Positions 61,701-64,000 of a stretch of DNA of 64,000 nt are shown piece after piece. Below the pieces are notes generated by a model. That model did no database searches. It was not told the DNA's origin and worked only from the letters and a program-made list of their open reading frames with translations. The position numbers were made by a program, and so were the translations under genes. Position 1 is the stretch's first letter. Each line of letters begins with the position of its first letter. The DNA is from Oryza sativa Japonica Group (lineage: Eukaryota; Streptophyta; Magnoliopsida; Poales; Poaceae): assembly GCF_034140825.1 (NCBI RefSeq), contig NC_089041.1, positions 3,234,001 through 3,298,000 of the forward strand, in the 5' to 3' direction.

Positions 61701-62919
61701 CCGGGTTTTTTTGCCGATTGATGCTGATGAAATTCTCAAAATTAGGACATCGGTGCGGCTGGAGGAAGATTTCCTAGCCTGGCATCCGGATAGGCTGGGA
61801 CAATTTTCGGTGAGAAGTGCTTATAAACTGGCAATATCCCTTGATTATGCAGATGAAAGTTCCAGTTCCTCTGGACAGAATCCACAGAAGATATGGGATC
61901 TGATTTGGAAGTGCAATGTGCCCCAGAAGGTGAAGGTCTTTTGTTGGCGTGCTGCAAACAACTGCCTTGCTAATCAGGAAAATAAGAAGAAACGTAACCT
62001 GGAGCATTCTGAGATCTGCTGCATTTGTGGGAATGAAACGGAGGATGTCAGTCACGCTCTAAGTCGATGTCCCCACGCAGTCCACCTCTGGGAGGCCATG
62101 AAAGCTGCAGGGAGCCTATCCCTGAATGTTGCCGGAAATGCTACAGGAGGCTCCTGGTTTTTCGACCAAATTGAGAATACACCAGCTGAGGAAAGAATGA
62201 TGTTGTGCATGATGCTGTGGCGGATCTGGTTTGTTCGCAACGAGTTATACCATGGTAAAGTACCGCCCCCTATTGCAGTCTCGAAAAGGTTCTTGGAAAG
62301 TTATTGCAGTTCTCTGCTCGAAATAAAACAGCATCCTCACGCTGATGTCGTCAGAGGGAAGCATGTGGTTCAGCAACCCACGCGGATGAGATCGGAAGCA
62401 AATCATCTGCGTCGTGTGGTGCCTGCCCGCTGGGAGAAACCACAGATGGGGTGGATGAAACTAAATGTTGATGGGTCATATGATTCGAACTCAAGTAAGG
62501 GAGGCATAGGTGTGGTGCTCAGAGACAGTGTAGGTACTGTCATCTTCTCTGCTTGTGGTTTTCTGGAAAGATGCAGTAGCCCTCTCGAGTCTGAACTCCT
62601 GGCCTGCAAAGAAGGCATCAACCTGGCCCTGCAATGGACCCTGCTTCCGATCATTTTAGAATCGGACTGCCTGATCGCTGTCAACATGATCCAGTCGGTA
62701 AAGAAGGAAATGTCCCAACTTGCTTACTTGGTTAGGGATATTCGTGAATTGATGATGGGTGGCAGAGACATCAGGGTCAGCAAGATCCAGCGTAGTCAGA
62801 ATAATGTTAGCCATTTCCTGGCAAATAGAGGCCGAACAAATTCTTGTTCAGTTTTTTGGCCTGATGAAAGCTGTAATCTTATATCCCAAACTGTTCATGA
62901 TGAGGCTTTAGCCGAGTAA
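58760..62919 (+). pseudogene. LINE ORF2 (endonuclease, reverse transcriptase, zf-RVT, RNase H), two lesions
   Basis: Domains run in order. An apurinic-type endonuclease (NCLAWNCRGIGN, SETR, IGDFNE, SDHCPIL) is followed by a reverse transcriptase (KAPGPDGFPARFF, DFRPISLCNVIYKI, YKLDLSKAYDRVDW, GLRQGDPLSP, catalytic FADD in LLFADDTLLF). Then come a zf-RVT region (CCICGNETEDVSHALSRCPH) and a C-terminal RNase H (LNVDGSYDSNSSKGGIGVVL, LESELLACKE, ILESDC). The protein would nick target DNA and prime reverse transcription from it. Two lesions are visible: a one-base frame change near 58970, just after GGLALF in the endonuclease, and one in-frame TAG at 60991-60993 downstream of FADD. Everything else is open, so the copy died recently or the lesions need confirming. 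Confidence 0.88.
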
Positions 62920-63318
62920 GTTATTTCAGTTTTCCCCCGCAAAAAAAAAAGATTATTATAATCTAATAAGCTGCTCTAAAGGAGCTTTTTTCGATTATTG
63001 AGTGGCTAAAGACCCATCACCCCTACATACTTGAGAAAAATTACCCACCTATGCCATTAACCAAACAGATAGCTAAGGGCATAATAGACTTTAGCCTTTC
63101 AAACCCAATAATCCATGCCTCCAATAATCCAGACAAACAAACAACTCACGGCTTATTTTATATCAGCTTATTATAATCCAGCTCATAGCAATCTGGTTTA
63201 ATAATCTAGATTATAATAATCATAAGCTGAAACAAATAGGGCCTAAAAGAATCAAATTCTAACTATAAATCTAAACTTATGTTTATTTAGATTTGTAGAT
63301 AGGATCTAATTTATTTTG

Positions 63319-63987
63319 GGGCTATTGCGTTCTTACCCCTACTTTTCAAGTCTAATTGTGGTTTCGCCCTTATTTTTTAGGGTTTACGTTTTTGCCTCTA
63401 CTTTTTTGAAACGAAGTTGAGTTTTGCCCCTGATTTGGATGGTGAGTATAACGATGTTAAGTTGAGCACGAAAAGACATATGTACCCTTACTTGCTATTA
63501 CATATTTGCCCCTACTTTTTTAAAAAAAACTTGTGTTTTTATTCCAAATTTGTATCGGAAACATGCAACTTGTTTTGAACTGAGATTTTGTGAAACAATT
63601 CAAATATGAGCTAAACATGATGAAACTTGCAAGTTGTTTTAAACTGGGATTTTGTGAAACAATTCAAATCTGAGCTGAATATGAAAAAGTATGACAAATA
63701 CAAATTGTAACAAATTTTTGGTATAATATTGACTGAACTTCGACACAACCAGCACAAGTCAGGTATTGGGGGGGGTACAAATGTAATCTCAAGATTCCTA
63801 AATCATTTTTCTTCCTTTTCATTTCTATTCTTTTAACTCAGTATTATGGGACCCACTTTACTCTCATCCATAGTAGGGGCAAACGGTGGCTTCATTGGAA
63901 AAAACCAGGGGTAAATTCACAAACCCAAAAAAGTGAGGGCAAAATTGCATTTGAGATTGAAAGTTGGAGCATTAACGCAATTCTCCT
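63319..63987. mobile_element. Mutator-type MITE at the window end
   Basis: The left end carries CTATTGCGTTCTTACCCCTA and the reversed right end AGAATTGCGTTAATGCTCCA. Each arm then repeats a 'GCCC(T/C)nACTTTTT' unit (GCCCTTATTTTTTAGG, GCCTCTACTTTTTTG, GCCCTCACTTTTTTG). A 10-bp flank ATTTATTTTG lies on both sides (63309-63318 and 63988-63997), consistent with a 9-10 bp Mutator duplication. No transposase is present. Confidence 0.75.
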
Positions 63988-64000
63988 ATTTATTTTGTTG

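Larger units (their letters stand above)
56617..62950 (+). mobile_element. L1-type LINE, apparently full length
   Basis: The element runs from 56617 to a ten-base A tail ending at 62950. A 16-bp target duplication, GATTATTATAATCTAA, lies at 56601-56616 and 62951-62966 with no mismatch. A 5' region of about 520 bp, ORF1, ORF2 and a very short 3' UTR fill 6.3 kb. Perfect duplication and near-intact frames point to a young insertion. It lies about 2 kb beyond the YAB1 stop in the same orientation. Confidence 0.88.
56497..63243. mobile_element. Tourist-like (PIF/Harbinger-type) MITE split by a LINE
   Basis: The left end GGCCCTGTTTGATTCAGCTT and the reversed right end GGCCCTATTTGTTTCAGCTT are inverted repeats extending into AATTATTATAATCT. 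TAA lies directly outside both ends (56494-56496 and 63244-63246). Without the inserted LINE and its extra target copy the element would be about 400 bp. The interior repeats GATTATTATAATCTA several times, and one such AT-rich site is where the LINE integrated. Confidence 0.8.

Overview
The window looks like nuclear DNA from rice (Oryza sativa or a very close relative). Genes are split by GT-AG introns, reading frames are GC-rich and intergenic DNA is AT-rich. Intergenic space is packed with grass MITEs (Stowaway, Tourist and Mutator type), a p-SINE1-type SINE and a plant L1-type LINE. The gene at 47.8-54.6 kb splices by eye to a 169-residue YABBY protein that I recognise as rice YABBY1 (YAB1), which from memory lies on the short arm of chromosome 7. 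No prokaryotic, CRISPR or organellar features are visible.

Layout. 0-5.1 kb is gene-free and consists of nested MITEs, a GC-rich minisatellite and a probable LINE 3' end. 5.4-15.6 kb holds two paralogous ATL-type RING-H2 genes (6293-6787 and 14699-15247, both +) flanking a conserved plant gene of unknown function (9462-11051, -, with a 5' leader exon near 12.8 kb). 16.2-17.9 kb is a seven-exon receptor-like cytoplasmic kinase relative on the minus strand that has lost its catalytic residues. 18-24 kb is repeat-rich: a LINE relic, a Ty3/gypsy-like fossil, a Mutator-type MITE and other MITEs. Next come an ML/NPC2-like lipid-binding protein gene (24736-27426, +), a single-exon glutaredoxin-like/zinc-cluster gene (29049-29819, +) and a 12-exon ubiquitin-specific protease gene (32985-39557, +). 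About 8 kb of gene-free DNA with a MITE nested inside a MITE leads to YAB1 (47770-54603, +). Beyond YAB1 lie a long (TA)n tract, two Stowaway-like MITEs, and a 6.3-kb LINE with target-site duplications inserted inside a Tourist-like element (56497-63243). A Mutator-type MITE closes the window.

The genes do not form one pathway. Three bear on ubiquitin signalling (two RING-H2 ligases and one deubiquitinase) but are separated by unrelated genes. I found no convincing new biological system. The most interesting items are the degenerate kinase, the RING paralogue whose C-terminus now reads into former 3' UTR, the nearly intact LINE with its ATGA-coupled ORFs, and the nested MITE just upstream of YAB1. 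Exon boundaries, repeat ends and target-site duplications were all read by eye.
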